From NCBI GenBank assembly GCA_947626755.1, contig CANQTP010000006.1, forward strand, positions 1 through 64,000: a stretch of 64,000 nt of DNA. The letters run 5' to 3'. The notes beneath the pieces are model-generated. The model saw only the letters and a program-made list of their open reading frames with translations, had not been told where the DNA came from and did not search any database. The position numbers and the translations under genes were made by a program. This DNA comes from an uncultured Clostridia bacterium (GTDB lineage Bacteria; Bacillota; Clostridia; Oscillospirales; Ruminococcaceae). This document shows, one piece after another, positions 62,736 through 64,000 of this stretch (position 1 is its first letter; every line of letters starts with the position of its first letter).

Positions 62736-64000
62736 ATGGCAAAAAAATATTGTTATCTCTTTTCGGAAGGTAATGCCGATATGAGAGAACTCCTCGGCGG
62801 TAAGGGCGCTAACCTCGCTGAAATGACCAAGATATTCGGCGCGGAAAGAGTTCCGCAGGGTTTCACCATTACAACTGAAGCCTGCACACAGTACTACGAG
62901 GACGGAAGAAAGATCAATGACGAGATATTCGCCGAGATCAACGAGTACATCGGTAAGATGGAGGAGATCACAGGCAAGAAATTCGGAGATAAGGAAAACC
63001 CGCTGTTGGTATCGGTACGTTCAGGCGCAAGAGCTTCAATGCCCGGTATGATGGACACCATTCTTAACCTCGGTCTTAACGAGGACGTTGTCAACGTTAT
63101 CGCCGAAAAATCCAATAACCCCCGTTGGGCTTGGGACTGTTACAGAAGATTTATCCAGATGTATTCCGACGTTGTTATGGAAGTCGGCAAGAAATACTTC
63201 GAGCAGCTCATTGACGAAATGAAGGCTAAGAAAGGCGTTAAACAGGACGTTGAACTTACTGCCGACGACCTGAAAGAACTTGCTAACCAGTTCAAGGCTG
63301 AATATAAATCCAAGATCGGTTCCGACTTCCCCTCCGATCCTAAGGAACAGCTCATGGGCGCTGTAAAGGCTGTTTTCCGTTCATGGGACAACCCCCGTGC
63401 TAACGTTTACCGCCGCGACAACGACATTCCTTATTCTTGGGGTACTGCCGTTAACGTTCAGTCCATGGCATTCGGTAACATGGGCGACGACTGCGGAACA
63501 GGCGTTGCATTCACACGTGATCCCGCTACAGGCGAAAAGAAACTCATGGGCGAATTCCTCACAAACGCACAGGGCGAGGACGTTGTTGCCGGCGTTCGTA
63601 CTCCTATGAAGATCGACGAAATGGCTACCAAGTTCCCCAAGGCATTTGAGGACTTCAAGGACGTTTGCTCTAAGCTCGAAAATCACTACAGAGATATGCA
63701 GGATATGGAGTTCACCGTTGAACACGGTCACCTCTATATGCTCCAGACACGTAACGGCAAGAGAACCGCTCAGGCTGCTCTCAAGATCGCCTGCGACCTT
63801 GTTGACGAAGGCATGAGAACCGAGCAGGAAGCCGTTGCTATGATCGATCCCAGAAACCTCGATACACTGCTTCACCCTCAGTTCGACGCCAAGGCTCTTA
63901 AAGCTGCAACACCTGTCGGAAAGGGCTTGGGCGCTTCCCCCGGAGCTGCCTGCGGTCAGATCGTATTTACAGCTGACGATGCAGAAGCCTGGAAGGCACA
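62736..64000 (+). CDS. ppdK: Pyruvate, phosphate dikinase (5' part, cut by the window end)
   Basis: The first 421 residues of PPDK, which interconverts PEP, AMP, PPi and pyruvate, ATP, Pi and is central to PPi-linked glycolysis in clostridia. ATG at 62736 follows TTGGAGGT. MAKKYCYLFSEGNADMRELLGGKGANLAEM, VSVRSGARASMPGMMDTILNLGLN and FGNMGDDCGTGVAFTRDPATGE belong to the ATP-grasp domain. The window ends just before the phosphohistidine domain. The frame is open to the end. Confidence 0.95.
   Translation, partial: MAKKYCYLFSEGNADMRELLGGKGANLAEMTKIFGAERVPQGFTITTEACTQYYEDGRKINDEIFAEINEYIGKMEEITGKKFGDKENPLLVSVRSGARASMPGMMDTILNLGLNEDVVNVIAEKSNNPRWAWDCYRRFIQMYSDVVMEVGKKYFEQLIDEMKAKKGVKQDVELTADDLKELANQFKAEYKSKIGSDFPSDPKEQLMGAVKAVFRSWDNPRANVYRRDNDIPYSWGTAVNVQSMAFGNMGDDCGTGVAFTRDPATGEKKLMGEFLTNAQGEDVVAGVRTPMKIDEMATKFPKAFEDFKDVCSKLENHYRDMQDMEFTVEHGHLYMLQTRNGKRTAQAALKIACDLVDEGMRTEQEAVAMIDPRNLDTLLHPQFDAKALKAATPVGKGLGASPGAACGQIVFTADDAEAWKA

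Overview
This looks like the replication-origin region of a chromosome from a low-to-mid GC Gram-positive anaerobe of the class Clostridia, most like Ruminococcus (Oscillospiraceae). Three things suggest this: Firmicutes-type gene order (gdpP-rplI-dnaB, tilS-hpt-ftsH, ymdB-spoVS, dnaA-dnaN-yaaA-recF-remB-gyrB, rpmH-rnpA-yidD-yidC-khpB-mnmE-mnmG-rsmG-noc, parA-parB), strong AGGAGG ribosome-binding sites with TTGACA/TATAAT promoters, and a cytosolic GH130 mannoside phosphorylase next to glycogen phosphorylases. No rRNA, tRNA, CRISPR array or complete prophage was seen. The assignment to organism is inference from gene content.

Layout. 0.1-11.5 kb (+ strand): RNase J behind a consensus promoter and long leader, c-di-AMP phosphodiesterase, L9, DnaB helicase, TilS, Hpt, FtsH, YmdB, SpoVS. 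11.5-13.2 kb: an array of intergenic repeats and a broken Rpn-family nuclease gene. 13.2-23 kb (- strand): gyrA, a YcxB-like membrane protein, gyrB, remB, recF, yaaA, dnaN, the presumed oriC and dnaA. 23.4-32.6 kb (+ strand): a small NrdD-like protein, rpmH, rnpA, yidD, yidC, khpB, mnmE, a GNAT protein, mnmG, rsmG, noc. These converge on parB-parA (-). Four perfect parS sites and one variant are scattered between 15.7 and 33.6 kb. 34.4-37.1 kb: an ECF sigma factor translationally coupled to a membrane-anchored serpin. 37.3-44 kb (-): sbcC, sbcD, glgP. 44.3-45.5 kb (-): an intact Rpn nuclease gene plus a duplicated C-terminal piece. 45.9-54.1 kb (+): NfeD, SPFH protein, GH130, GH2, second glgP. 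54.2-54.5 kb: a chain of hairpins. 54.5-64 kb: a YafQ-type toxin-antitoxin pair, mfd, pth, an S23 four-helix-bundle gene, a small orphan gene, prs, glmU and the 5' part of ppdK.

Themes. Replication, segregation and translation genes dominate, so most of the window is core genome. The accessory layer is an intergenic repeat family. It consists of ~200-bp palindromic foldback elements ending in GCAGGCTNAGCCTGC, plus two kinds of 7-bp tandem repeats (ATTACGN and CTCAACT types). These recur at a dozen loci, run into the 3' ends of gyrA, remB, the SPFH gene and both Rpn loci, and sit against the gyrB and pth starts. The best candidates for new biology are the Rpn locus with an intragenic Shine-Dalgarno and ATG (a possible nuclease with its own antitoxin, next to complete repeat copies), the ECF-sigma/serpin pair (possible protease sensing), and the S23 gene bracketed by inverted heptamer repeats.
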